From a virus: a stretch of DNA of 31,567 nucleotides. Under the pieces are notes generated by a model. That model saw only the letters and a list, made by a program, of their open reading frames with translations. It made no database searches and was not told where the DNA came from. Shown here one piece after another: positions 21,214 to 30,721 of this stretch; the stretch's first letter is position 1, and each line of letters starts with the position of its first letter. A program made the translations under genes and the position numbers. Location: the IMG/VR virus record IMGVR_UViG_3300030109_001877, positions 1 to 31,567 of that record. One strand, written 5' to 3'.

Positions 21214-24200
21214 ATCCTACATAAAAGTCGTCTTCGCCTAGTTCTTGTAGTCGCCTACGCACCACAGCGTTCAAACGTTGTCGGTTCACCGTTATACCCC
21301 CTAGTCTGCGTGCTATCTGAGAGGTTATGCGGTGTTGTCTTAACGACCTGCTCTTCGTAGACCCTGTAATCCTTACTTCAGGGTTTCTTGCGTTGAACTC
21401 CATGATATCCCTATCCGCGTCAAGCACTCCTGTAAAGTCCCCTTCACGGAAAGCCATGTAACGTTGACGTAACAACTTAGTTCTTTTCTCACTAATGTTC
21501 CTGTCTATACGTTTATCTCGTGCGTTTATTTCTAGCTGTTTCGTGTAGTCAGCAGGGGCAAACCCAAGGAATTGCCCAAGAATAGAACGTGCTGATAGGT
21601 CTTCTGTAATTGGGTCACCTCGTAGAGTACGTGCACCCTCAGTAGCATAGCGGATGCTTTTTAGTGGCCCTGAGAAACCTGCGGGTAACATTCCTTCCAA
21701 CCCACGTCTGTATTCACCTTCGTCCATTAAACCTTTACTACGTGAAATACGTTGCCCTATACCGTAAAGTGGGCCACCTGCCATTTCTAAAACGTAACTA
21801 AGACCATCATCTATCTCATTATTAGGCAATGACCTAAATATTAAATTAGTCATACCAATACGAGGCGCAAAATCTACGTCAAAAATTTCATTGAGTATGC
21901 CTGAATAGGCAGTTTCACCAATGTTAGCGGCTACAATGCTGTCAAAATCATCATCTTGGTCGTCTAAGAAGAATAAGTTAGCTACACCAGCAAACACACC
22001 ATAAAGAGGTAACCCTTGTGCTCCTGCCAATAAACCAGACATACCGAACAATCCAGCAATTTGTTTTTTAGCGTCTTTTTGTTCTTGTTCTGAAAAGTTG
22101 CCCATTCGTATAGCTTGTTTAGCCATCTTCATTTGCAGATAAGCCATAGATATACCGAACCGCTTATACATGAGAAGTATGCTACTAATATCACCTTGAG
22201 CTATTTGAGGAGCTGTTTCTATTAGCGCACCACTGTTAGTATGTTCAACGTCAAGCATTACCTCGTTTACAAAATTACTACCTAATGCGTGTACTTTTTC
22301 CAAATAGGCTTCGTATTTACGAATCTGCTCTTTAGTAGCACCTTTTTTTGGAGGTTTTCTTACAGTTTCTAGTTTGCTATCTGCTTTAGCTTTATCCAAC
22401 GCTAGTTTGTACGCAGCCATCGCTGTAATTTGTCTGTTAAATCTTTCCCCTTGATGGAACATAAATCCAGAGATTCCATTTACAGCCGTTATAGTTCGGT
22501 CAAACTTCCCACCCGTTGGATTATCTATATCTAGCATGTCTCCAACAGTAGACGCATTAGCTGCTCCTCTGTCAACAAGTTCTCTTATTAGAGGCTTAAG
22601 TTCTGCATATTCTTCCGGTAAGTTTTCAAGATCAAGGTTGGCGAGGCTAGGCCCATCAATCTCATATAAGTCATCTCTGGTTAACCCTCGCTTCTTTAAC
22701 TCTGCATCTAAATTTGCGTCTTCAAGCCCTTCAAGGTTTTCAAGCCCTGCTACTCTGCGTTTAACGCCAGTACCAGAGTATAATTTCATAGCTTCCATCA
22801 TAGCTGCCATCGTGTTACGCATCCCATAGCGTCCTGCTAAATAAGGCAACACTACAATGGGTAAGATGAAAGAGTTAACTACGGCAGAAGAAACGTTAAA
22901 ACCTAGTGTCATCAAGAACCCAAGTGATTTAAGTCGTCTACTGTTGGTGCTTATCTTGGGGTTTTTAACAAAGTCTGCGTATTCTGTTCCTTTCTGCACT
23001 AATTGTTCAGCGTAATCCAGTTCGCCCTGACTACCAGTAACCTGTGCTCTTAGATTGTTTAAGTTAGTTTTAACTTGGTCAAGAGGAGCGTCAAACTTTA
23101 AATTGTCTACTTGCCCCATAAAAGCTGGCATACGTTGACGGAACACATCGATAGCGTCTCTTTCTGCCCCACGGACATCTTTTCTAGTCCTAAAAGCGCG
23201 ATGCAAAGAACGCTCTGGCATTGCGTCAATAAGAGCGTCTTGTACAATACTATCTAAGGCATCACCCGCGCTCATTACTTGTTTGTACTTAGCTTCTGCG
23301 GCTGCAAGTTCTTCAGGTGTGGGTTCTCTGTTTTCTTCTTTAGCTGCGGCCAATTCTTTTTGTCTGGCTCTTTTTGCGGCTTGTTCTTTCTTCGCTCTTA
23401 CATCCGCAAGTAGTCCTTGTGCCCATCGAATGTCTACAGAAGAACGTTCTGATGCGTCAACTTGAGGGCGGTCTAACATTGTACCTTCCAAAGCAGTTCT
23501 AAATTCTGCTTCCTGTATCTGTTCAGGAGTGGCATTAGGATTAGTTTTTAATAGTGCTTCCCGTCCTCTTTTTCTAGCTTCAACAATAGTACCTGCTTCA
23601 CTTGTAAGTAGTTCTTCTCTCAGTCTTGTATCTTGTAAGATAGCTTGTTCGTACCGTTGCCTGTCTCGTTGAGAATCAAAAGCAGTTTTATATGGTTCAG
23701 GTCGTCCTGTAATTGGATCAAGACCCATGTGGGTGTACCAAAAATCACCTTTTCTAAACAACGGAAAATAAGGTTCTATAAGCTCTTTGTTTAAAAGTTC
23801 CAATAGAATTTTATCTTTGTACGATTGTTTTGCTTGTGCCGCTTCTTCAGAATCGGTTGGAACTCCATCAATACGTGCTACCAAGGCTTTACGTAAATCT
23901 TCGTAAGCGTCCGAATAGGCATCTCGTAGCTCTACGTACACCTCTCTTGCTTTTGGATCAAGCCTATTCCAGTACTCCATTATATTGTTGTAGTCTTTTT
24001 CTGCTTCTTCGCTAGGGTTTATCTTACCGAACTTTGACCGTTCTTCTTTTGATAACTTGTCATTCTCAGCTTGTTCCTTCTCAAAAGCCGCATCTCTTTT
24101 TTCCGCAGTTGGAAAGTGGTAAGTGTTCCTGTTACCGTCTTTATCTACCACAGTGTAACGATACCCTGTGTAGTACTCTTTAGCGTTCTTTCTGGAAGGG

Positions 24201-27200
24201 TCTATTCTAAGTAAAGTACTTTCTTCTACTATAAAGTTAAAAAGTTTGCGTTGATTTGGGCCTAACTTATTAAGTATCTTTTCGAACCGCCTTGCCTTGT
24301 CTTTAGTTAACAGCAGATACTTTTGCCTAGAACCATTCTTTTGCTGAATAATTTTAAACAGCTCATCCAAACCTCTGCCTAAATCTCTTATACCTTCGTT
24401 GTTACTTTGTTTTGCAAAGTCAGCTATGGAATTGAGAGGCAATAACTTAAAAAAGAACCCACGAGCGTCATTAGTTGCTTGCGGCGCATACGCATTAAAT
24501 ATAGAAGCCGCATCTTGTGGAACCTCACCGCCATATCCGTCAAATAGGTCATCCAAAAACGCATCTTCTTTACCTGCCGTTACCGCTAGGTTCATAGCAG
24601 GAGCGTTACGGTATTGAGGAGCAGGAGAGATCATGTCCCCTACTATCTTATCTACCTCACTCATTGCTGAGTTCAATTTCTTTGTAGGAAGACGGCGTAA
24701 TACGCGAATTACGTTAGCCACTATATTCTTAAATCGCTCCAATACCCCTAACTTATCTCCGTTGGTGTCCATAGAAGCTAGTTTGGCTTGGAACTCTGGG
24801 TTGGAAAAAGCCTCGGCAACAAATTCATCAAGGTTAGTAGTACCGTAAGCGTCTTCTAATCTGTCTTTAACGCTATCAAAGAGTCTCTGTAACTGTTTAG
24901 TAGTTGACCTGCTTTTGTTAGCAATTACGTGTGAAGTAACAGCGTGCAAGGATTCGTGCAACAGAGCGTGGTTAGTAGGGGGTATGCTTTCGTTCAGAAT
25001 AATAGTATTAGTTCTAGGATCGAACATACCTGCCAACAAACGCCCTTTCCCATCCATCAAGTTTGGTTGGAATGTAACCTTAGTGCCACTTTCTGCAATG
25101 GCTTTGTTGATGGCTCTAGCAACTTTTCGTACATCTTTATCTTGATTATTACCAAGTAGTTCCAGAGCTTCTGCCAGTTTCCCTTCTCGTAGTAGCTGGG
25201 TAACTTCTGGGTCTAAAACAGCCGCTGCTCCCACTAGTTTCTTCATTGGGAGAGGCATACCCAAGTCACTTCGCATACTGTTCTGCATAGCCTCTAAATT
25301 TTTTCTGGTGCTTTCAGAAGCGTTTTGTTGAATCCACGCTATTTTAGCTCTCGCGTCTGCTTTTTGTTGGGCAGTTCCATCAATGGAATTATAAGCAAGA
25401 GCCGAGAGAAAACTCTCCATATCGTCTCCAGTTTCTATTTCCTCAAACTCTGCCCGGAATTTTTCTTCGTCTAATTCTTTGTCAACTTGTTGTTGAGCTA
25501 CGCTTTCTTCTGTTGCGTTACGAGTATCGCCAGTTGCCTGTGGTTCTGACTCGACAGTAGTGGCTTCTTCTTTAGCTGCTTGTGCCTCTTCGTCTGTAGC
25601 GTTCTTAACGTTTTCTCTTCGATTAGGTCGTAGGATTCCTCCACGAGGGCCAAGCATTTCTATTTGCTCTTGTCTTTGCTCTTCTAGTTTTTCAAGTATG
25701 CGTTGTTGTTCTGCAATTTCTTGATCTAAACGATTGCTTTCCGCTTGTGCTTGAGCAGCAGGGTCAGCAGGTTCTACTTGTGGTATCTCTAATTGCGCTT
25801 GTCCCTCTACTGGACGGCCAGTACGATCTTGTTCTTGTTGCACTTCTCGTAAAGCTGCACCTAACGCAGGTTCTACGGAAGAATCTTGTCCTGCTTCCAT
25901 TGTTGCCGCCAACGCTTGTAAGTCTTCTGCACGTTCTTGTTCGCGTTGTGTAAAAGCTGCTTCCTGTTGTTCCTGAATAACATCCTGTTCAATACCTTCT
26001 CCTATGGTCATTTGTCCCGGCGCTTCTTTACGGGCAATCTGATCCATTTCAGAAGCCATCGCACCTGCTTCTTGTTCTGCGCTCTCTTTTGCGGCTAACG
26101 TTTCTGCTCTCGTTAGTATGGGCATGTTAAGTAAACCCAATACTTTATTTCGACTATCTCTGTAACGAGATTTTACTGTAGGGTTATTTGCATAATTAAC
26201 GATGGTTTCTACAGCAGTACGAGCATCCTGTGGGTCAGCCAAATCGAGTGCAGGAAGTTCTTTCTTTAACTTAGTGCTTGTAATACCTAAACCTTCTAAG
26301 TCTTCTTTAGTTATAGCTGTTTTCTCTTCAGCCATAATCTCCGTAAATAACTCGCGTTGTGCACCCTCACTCCTTAATTTTTCTTCATTGGCAATCGCTT
26401 CTTCAAATGCGGCTGCGAACCTTTCAGGGTACGCCCTACCTTGTGGGTCAACTAATATAGCCGAACCATCTCCAGTAGGTGGTGGGGGTAAACGATAGGT
26501 TCCTTGAGGTAAAGCAGGGGGAGGAACGGGAGGAACGGGAGGAAGAACTTCTCCTTCCAATATGGGTTCTGGGACAGGCACGAGATCAGTCCCAGTTGTA
26601 GCGGGTTCTGTAGCTACTTCTGCCTCACGGCCACTTAATTCTTCCCGTAACCTTCGCGCTCGTGATCGACTACCTAAAGCACCAATCGGGCCAAGTGTAC
26701 CGCCGACAGTAACAGCAAGGTAAGCTGCTTCGCCGTATTCAGAAAGAGCTTCAGGAGATAATACGTCTAGGCCAGCTTGTGCTCTTTCCAAAACTTGTTG
26801 GGCTACTTCTGTAGGCAGCTCTGCACCCGCACCTCTAGCAATGCCTCGCCCTATAGTTTTAGCTGTACCTAAGTCTGCCTCCCGCACTAGTTTTTCCGCA
26901 GCTTCTCGTAGCTGAGTGGAGCTTAACTTTGTAACATCTCCTTGTACCAACTTGTTTACAAGACCTTTACCTAAGATAAAGTATTGTCCCGCTAACTCTG
27001 GTATTGATTGTAAGGCGGCTGTACCAACAGCTTTTCCTAGCTCTACATCTACCGGACGGCCTTCGTCTATATCGGCTTGAGCCTGACGTTCAAGATTGTA
27101 CCCAGTAAATTGAGGTATAAGAGCAGCAAGACCGCCAACACCTGCGCCTATTCCAGCACCTATAGCTGTGCCTATACCGGGAAAAAAAGAGCCTATTCCA

Positions 27201-27652
27201 GCTCCAGCTACAGCGCCCATTTTAGCAGCAGCAACTGTGCTAAGTATTTGTGCTCCTTGCCCTGCAACGGCTTGTGGAATCTGGCCTAGCGCAGTCCCTA
27301 CAGTGGGTAGTATTCCTTCAGCATCTAGTACTTTCTGTAAAGTTGGGCCTTCACCGTAGCGTTGCGCTATGTCTTCGCTACGCTCTAACCCTGCAAGTGC
27401 GGCTGCTTCGTCATCCCCAAAAGTTGCTTCGCCAGCAGTGCGTATAGCCGAAAAAAGAGATTCTCCACCCCGCATGAGTTGCCCACCAAAAGTGCTTTCT
27501 GGAGGGGGAGGGGGTAGCGTAACGTCAATGCCTTGGCGTAATCTGAAGTAAGCATCCCTTGCTAATGCTGGGCCTTGTTCGTCAGGAGTACCTTTAGGTA
27601 CATAAAAGTCAAACTTTTCCCCTGAAGGTGCTGTTCCTGTAGCGATAGGCAT
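21212..27652 (-). CDS. Giant virion-type protein with zinc-peptidase motif
   Basis: At 2146 residues this is by far the largest gene in the window. Residues 138-180 are a glycine-zipper hydrophobic segment (G-A-V-A-G-A-G-I-G and G-A-G-I-G-A-G-V-G-G), typical of membrane-penetrating internal virion proteins. About 500-740 is Gln/Glu-rich coiled coil. H899-E-S-L-H903, with E947 in E-F-V-A-E-A-F-S-N, forms a complete HExxH...E zinc site. Residues 1580-1610 and 1865-1900 are further hydrophobic segments. This mix resembles phage large polyvalent or internal ejection proteins that enter the host with the DNA. AAGGAAG precedes the ATG. It is the last gene of the structural block; the peptidase could process virion proteins or open the host envelope. 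Confidence 0.85.
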   Translation of the reverse strand: MPIATGTAPSGEKFDFYVPKGTPDEQGPALARDAYFRLRQGIDVTLPPPPPESTFGGQLMRGGESLFSAIRTAGEATFGDDEAAALAGLERSEDIAQRYGEGPTLQKVLDAEGILPTVGTALGQIPQAVAGQGAQILSTVAAAKMGAVAGAGIGSFFPGIGTAIGAGIGAGVGGLAALIPQFTGYNLERQAQADIDEGRPVDVELGKAVGTAALQSIPELAGQYFILGKGLVNKLVQGDVTKLSSTQLREAAEKLVREADLGTAKTIGRGIARGAGAELPTEVAQQVLERAQAGLDVLSPEALSEYGEAAYLAVTVGGTLGPIGALGSRSRARRLREELSGREAEVATEPATTGTDLVPVPEPILEGEVLPPVPPVPPPALPQGTYRLPPPPTGDGSAILVDPQGRAYPERFAAAFEEAIANEEKLRSEGAQRELFTEIMAEEKTAITKEDLEGLGITSTKLKKELPALDLADPQDARTAVETIVNYANNPTVKSRYRDSRNKVLGLLNMPILTRAETLAAKESAEQEAGAMASEMDQIARKEAPGQMTIGEGIEQDVIQEQQEAAFTQREQERAEDLQALAATMEAGQDSSVEPALGAALREVQQEQDRTGRPVEGQAQLEIPQVEPADPAAQAQAESNRLDQEIAEQQRILEKLEEQRQEQIEMLGPRGGILRPNRRENVKNATDEEAQAAKEEATTVESEPQATGDTRNATEESVAQQQVDKELDEEKFRAEFEEIETGDDMESFLSALAYNSIDGTAQQKADARAKIAWIQQNASESTRKNLEAMQNSMRSDLGMPLPMKKLVGAAAVLDPEVTQLLREGKLAEALELLGNNQDKDVRKVARAINKAIAESGTKVTFQPNLMDGKGRLLAGMFDPRTNTIILNESIPPTNHALLHESLHAVTSHVIANKSRSTTKQLQRLFDSVKDRLEDAYGTTNLDEFVAEAFSNPEFQAKLASMDTNGDKLGVLERFKNIVANVIRVLRRLPTKKLNSAMSEVDKIVGDMISPAPQYRNAPAMNLAVTAGKEDAFLDDLFDGYGGEVPQDAASIFNAYAPQATNDARGFFFKLLPLNSIADFAKQSNNEGIRDLGRGLDELFKIIQQKNGSRQKYLLLTKDKARRFEKILNKLGPNQRKLFNFIVEESTLLRIDPSRKNAKEYYTGYRYTVVDKDGNRNTYHFPTAEKRDAAFEKEQAENDKLSKEERSKFGKINPSEEAEKDYNNIMEYWNRLDPKAREVYVELRDAYSDAYEDLRKALVARIDGVPTDSEEAAQAKQSYKDKILLELLNKELIEPYFPLFRKGDFWYTHMGLDPITGRPEPYKTAFDSQRDRQRYEQAILQDTRLREELLTSEAGTIVEARKRGREALLKTNPNATPEQIQEAEFRTALEGTMLDRPQVDASERSSVDIRWAQGLLADVRAKKEQAAKRARQKELAAAKEENREPTPEELAAAEAKYKQVMSAGDALDSIVQDALIDAMPERSLHRAFRTRKDVRGAERDAIDVFRQRMPAFMGQVDNLKFDAPLDQVKTNLNNLRAQVTGSQGELDYAEQLVQKGTEYADFVKNPKISTNSRRLKSLGFLMTLGFNVSSAVVNSFILPIVVLPYLAGRYGMRNTMAAMMEAMKLYSGTGVKRRVAGLENLEGLEDANLDAELKKRGLTRDDLYEIDGPSLANLDLENLPEEYAELKPLIRELVDRGAANASTVGDMLDIDNPTGGKFDRTITAVNGISGFMFHQGERFNRQITAMAAYKLALDKAKADSKLETVRKPPKKGATKEQIRKYEAYLEKVHALGSNFVNEVMLDVEHTNSGALIETAPQIAQGDISSILLMYKRFGISMAYLQMKMAKQAIRMGNFSEQEQKDAKKQIAGLFGMSGLLAGAQGLPLYGVFAGVANLFFLDDQDDDFDSIVAANIGETAYSGILNEIFDVDFAPRIGMTNLIFRSLPNNEIDDGLSYVLEMAGGPLYGIGQRISRSKGLMDEGEYRRGLEGMLPAGFSGPLKSIRYATEGARTLRGDPITEDLSARSILGQFLGFAPADYTKQLEINARDKRIDRNISEKRTKLLRQRYMAFREGDFTGVLDADRDIMEFNARNPEVRITGSTKSRSLRQHRITSQIARRLGGITVNRQRLNAVVRRRLQELGEDDFYVG

Positions 27653-27664
27653 AGATAACTTCCT

Positions 27665-29890
27665 TTACTCAGACGGAGCTGTATACCCAAAAGTGCCAGT
27701 AGATACTCCCAACCCGCTTCTTCTATATGCGTTCATATAATCATCAAGATACTTTTCTTTAAGGGCAGCAGTCTCAGCAGCTAATTGCGCTCCTTCAAAT
27801 TCTTGTTGTAAGCGCATAAATTGTGAATTAAATAATTGGTCATCTTCTAGGTCGGACAAAAAAGTTCTAGCCGCGTCTTGTTCAGCTCCTGCATACTGTT
27901 CTCTCAATTTTTGATCCGCTTCAAAAAACATTTTTCGTTCATCTTGGCGTAGATTAGCTAGTGCTGCACGATAGTCTAGTTCTGAACCGTAACGTGATGC
28001 GGATATACGTCCTAGCACGTCTGTCTCTTGTACATCTAACTGACGTTGGCGTAAGTCCTCTGCGGCTAAACTTCTATCACCTCCAGCCAGTGCACCTGCT
28101 GCGCTTGTTTGACCAGCTCCTCCACGTAAGAAAGCTCGTAGGCGATTCATGTCAGCGTTTTCTTCTACCTTGTCAAGAAGTCCAGCCAAACCACGCCGTG
28201 CAGCAACAGGTTCTTCCTGCTTTCCTGCATCAGTCACGCCTTTCATACGGAACTCCTCAGACTCTTCTTGAGGCTTCCCTAAATCTTTTACCATACTCGC
28301 TACATTAAAAGCGTCAGGCATAGTCCCATCAGCTTTCTTTTCTGTACTTCTTTCCTGTCCTGTTAGTTCTTGTCCTGCTAAAACTGCTCGGTCTGATAGA
28401 CTTAACCCCGGTATGTCTTCTTTAATATCTGCCATTCGTTCTTCATACTCTCGCATGGTTTCAGCAATTTCTTCTCCACTACGTGCAATACTAGGATTAG
28501 GTACTCTATAACCTGCTTCGTTTATTATATATTCTGGGCCTTTGGGCAACAGTGATCTTAAATCTTCTAATAAAGAAAGAGGTTTAGGTCTGTCTCGCCC
28601 TGTTCTTTCTCGGTAAGCCGCATCTATATCAGATTCCACCAAACTCCCTTCAGGGCCAGCAAACTTAGGGATATTAGCCGCAGGGTCGGCAGCATCAATC
28701 ATGCCCCGATTGTCAGCCATCATCTTAATGTAGTTGAGTGCTCTACGGGCCTCGTCTTCTTTGGCTTTTGCTTGCATCTCACCAATCATTTGCAAATACT
28801 TTATAGCACCGCTTTCGCTGCCTTCTGATTCATTAACCGCCTTACGCACGTCAGGAAACATCTGACTAAATTGTTCTGCACGGCTAGGTACGTACATGGT
28901 TTCTGGAGGTGTAGTGGGTTCATCTATAGCCCTAGCCAGAGCCATAATTCCTTCGCCCCCGCCCATCTCTGTATCCTCTCCTCTCCCTACATTTCGTAGG
29001 TTAGGGTCTGCATAACCAGAATCTAGGCCGTATTGACTCATTGTTTCCGAGACTTCTTCTTTACTAAGCGGTTGCACTTTATCTCGCTGTAGTAAACCCA
29101 TTAGTCCTCTAGGTATTGCGGCTAACAACTTACCAAAATTACTTCGTTCTCCTTCAGGTGTGAATGGAGTTCTAGTAGCTAAAGTCAACAAATCACTGAG
29201 TGTTTCTCCAATCCCGCCACCTGCTCTAAGTGCAACAACACCACCGCCCTGAAAACCATCCATACCTTTCATGCTGGATTCAGAAGCCATTTTCTGGTGT
29301 GCTTTTGTCCTAATGTCATCTTCAAAAGTTTGTTGCTCTGCCGTAAACCTAGCTTCTACGTCTTGTTTTTCTTCGGCTGTAGGTGCATTAGCTAGACTAG
29401 CTTCGTAGTCTCTATACGTTTTAATATAGTTATCTATATCTTTAGCCTCTGCATCTTGAGAAGCAGCACTGGGTTGTCCTTGGGGTATAGGTCTGTCACC
29501 CAGTATTGGAGCGCCTTTCTTAAATCCAATAATCCCACCGTCAGACATACGCATATTTGGTGCGGGTTGGCTTGGTATACCCATAGCCTGTCGTTGCATG
29601 GCCTGTTGATCGCGTGCTGCTTTTTGAGCAACTCCGGGCATGATGGCACTTATAGTATCGTTCCGAGCAGAAGTAGCATTTTGTTGATTCAACCGTTGTA
29701 ATTCGGTCTGGTTGGAACCACTGAACATAGCCTTTATTGCGTTATTAGCTTCCGCATTCTGGTTGGCAAGAAGTTGTGCAGAGATTAGGTCTAAGACTGA
29801 TTGTGACTTCCCGTAACGTTGCATTGCAGCTTGTGGGTTACCGTTAGCTGCATCTATCCGCGTTTGTATTTCTTGGTCTATACCAGCCAT
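27665..29890 (-). CDS. Putative structural or ejection protein, 741 aa
   Basis: The product is mainly helical and charged, with no signal peptide. It has an M-S-D-G-G-I-I-G-F-K-K-G motif at 115-126 and a G-G-G-V-V-A-L-R-A-G-G-G motif at about 218-229. I have the impression that short Gly-rich G-G-I/V-V motifs like these recur in tail or internal virion proteins of marine phages. The C-terminal 200 residues are coiled coil. GGAGAG precedes the ATG. It lies 12 bp upstream (in transcription order) of the giant protein gene and 2 bp after the stop of the 272-residue gene, so the block is one operon. The exact virion role is unknown. Confidence 0.75.
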   Translation of the reverse strand: MAGIDQEIQTRIDAANGNPQAAMQRYGKSQSVLDLISAQLLANQNAEANNAIKAMFSGSNQTELQRLNQQNATSARNDTISAIMPGVAQKAARDQQAMQRQAMGIPSQPAPNMRMSDGGIIGFKKGAPILGDRPIPQGQPSAASQDAEAKDIDNYIKTYRDYEASLANAPTAEEKQDVEARFTAEQQTFEDDIRTKAHQKMASESSMKGMDGFQGGGVVALRAGGGIGETLSDLLTLATRTPFTPEGERSNFGKLLAAIPRGLMGLLQRDKVQPLSKEEVSETMSQYGLDSGYADPNLRNVGRGEDTEMGGGEGIMALARAIDEPTTPPETMYVPSRAEQFSQMFPDVRKAVNESEGSESGAIKYLQMIGEMQAKAKEDEARRALNYIKMMADNRGMIDAADPAANIPKFAGPEGSLVESDIDAAYRERTGRDRPKPLSLLEDLRSLLPKGPEYIINEAGYRVPNPSIARSGEEIAETMREYEERMADIKEDIPGLSLSDRAVLAGQELTGQERSTEKKADGTMPDAFNVASMVKDLGKPQEESEEFRMKGVTDAGKQEEPVAARRGLAGLLDKVEENADMNRLRAFLRGGAGQTSAAGALAGGDRSLAAEDLRQRQLDVQETDVLGRISASRYGSELDYRAALANLRQDERKMFFEADQKLREQYAGAEQDAARTFLSDLEDDQLFNSQFMRLQQEFEGAQLAAETAALKEKYLDDYMNAYRRSGLGVSTGTFGYTAPSE

Positions 29891-29892
29891 TA

Positions 29893-30711
29893 TTACTCTC
29901 CAAATAAACCTAAAGTATCCAAGAACCCTAAAATACCACCCGAACCGCCCATAAAATTAGAAAGACCGGAAGGTTCAGCGTATTGATATTCCTGAGTACT
30001 GATAGGAAGTCCCTGCAATAGAGATTGCATGTACTGTACTTGTTTGTATGGGTAGTCGCGCTCTTGTTCAAATTGACGTAAATCAGCAGTAATTCCTGCC
30101 TGTTCAATGTCTCTTTGTTGTGCCCCTCCCCTACCCATTGCGTCTAAAGCAGTTAATCCGTAATTACGTTCTTTATCAAACATATCAGTCGCTTTATCAT
30201 AAGCTGTTGCGTAACCTTGCGCTGTTATGTCTCCGATTCTATCTAGGGCGCGATTCTGTAAACCTGCTTCAGCTACAGCCTGTCGTCCACCTCCATACCC
30301 CCCTGCTTTAGCGTATTGGCTTTGCAGGTTCTGTTGTGCTTTTGCTGTTTCTTCCCCTACACGTCTTATTGTCGGATTAAGCGCAGCTTCAATGTAAGGG
30401 TTCATGTACTGAGAAACAGGACTTGCAGAGCTTGCAGCCGCTCCCGGCAAAGGTACACCACTTGCCGCATCTTGTGCGGTTGGGATAGTAGGTGCTTGTC
30501 CTGTAAAAGAACCTGTCATGGTAGCGGAAGGAACGGCCAGCCCTGCTAACCCTTGAAACATTTGGTTTTGCAAGGAAGAAGGGCCAGCCGTGAGTGGGCC
30601 TTGGTATGCGGTGTAAGGCATATCGGCTAATGCCGCGCCTTTCCCTAACATCTCTGACACATAAGGGCCAGCGTATGGGGATAAAGAAGATGATCTACCT
30701 AATAAGCTCAT
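29893..30711 (-). CDS. Putative structural protein, 272 aa
   Basis: The product is Ala/Gly/Gln-rich. The middle part (about 105-210) is helical, with a Y-A-K-A-G-G-Y-G-G-G-R-Q-A-V-A-E-A segment and regular Arg/Asp/Gln spacing that suggests a long coiled coil. The end is Gly/Phe-rich (G-G-I-L-G-F-L-D-T-L-G-L-F). I recall similar proteins in marine podo- and siphophage structural regions next to giant ejection proteins. GAGGAA precedes the ATG. The role is inferred from place and composition. Confidence 0.7.
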   Translation of the reverse strand: MSLLGRSSSLSPYAGPYVSEMLGKGAALADMPYTAYQGPLTAGPSSLQNQMFQGLAGLAVPSATMTGSFTGQAPTIPTAQDAASGVPLPGAAASSASPVSQYMNPYIEAALNPTIRRVGEETAKAQQNLQSQYAKAGGYGGGRQAVAEAGLQNRALDRIGDITAQGYATAYDKATDMFDKERNYGLTALDAMGRGGAQQRDIEQAGITADLRQFEQERDYPYKQVQYMQSLLQGLPISTQEYQYAEPSGLSNFMGGSGGILGFLDTLGLFGE

Positions 30712-30721
30712 TATAAGTTCC

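Noticed and set aside
21104-21241. 45-codon + frame with a C-P-P-C-E-G motif in the convergent spacer
   Set aside because: It has no ribosome binding site, runs through the terminator stem and into the opposite-strand gene. The CPPC comes from the terminator stem sequence.
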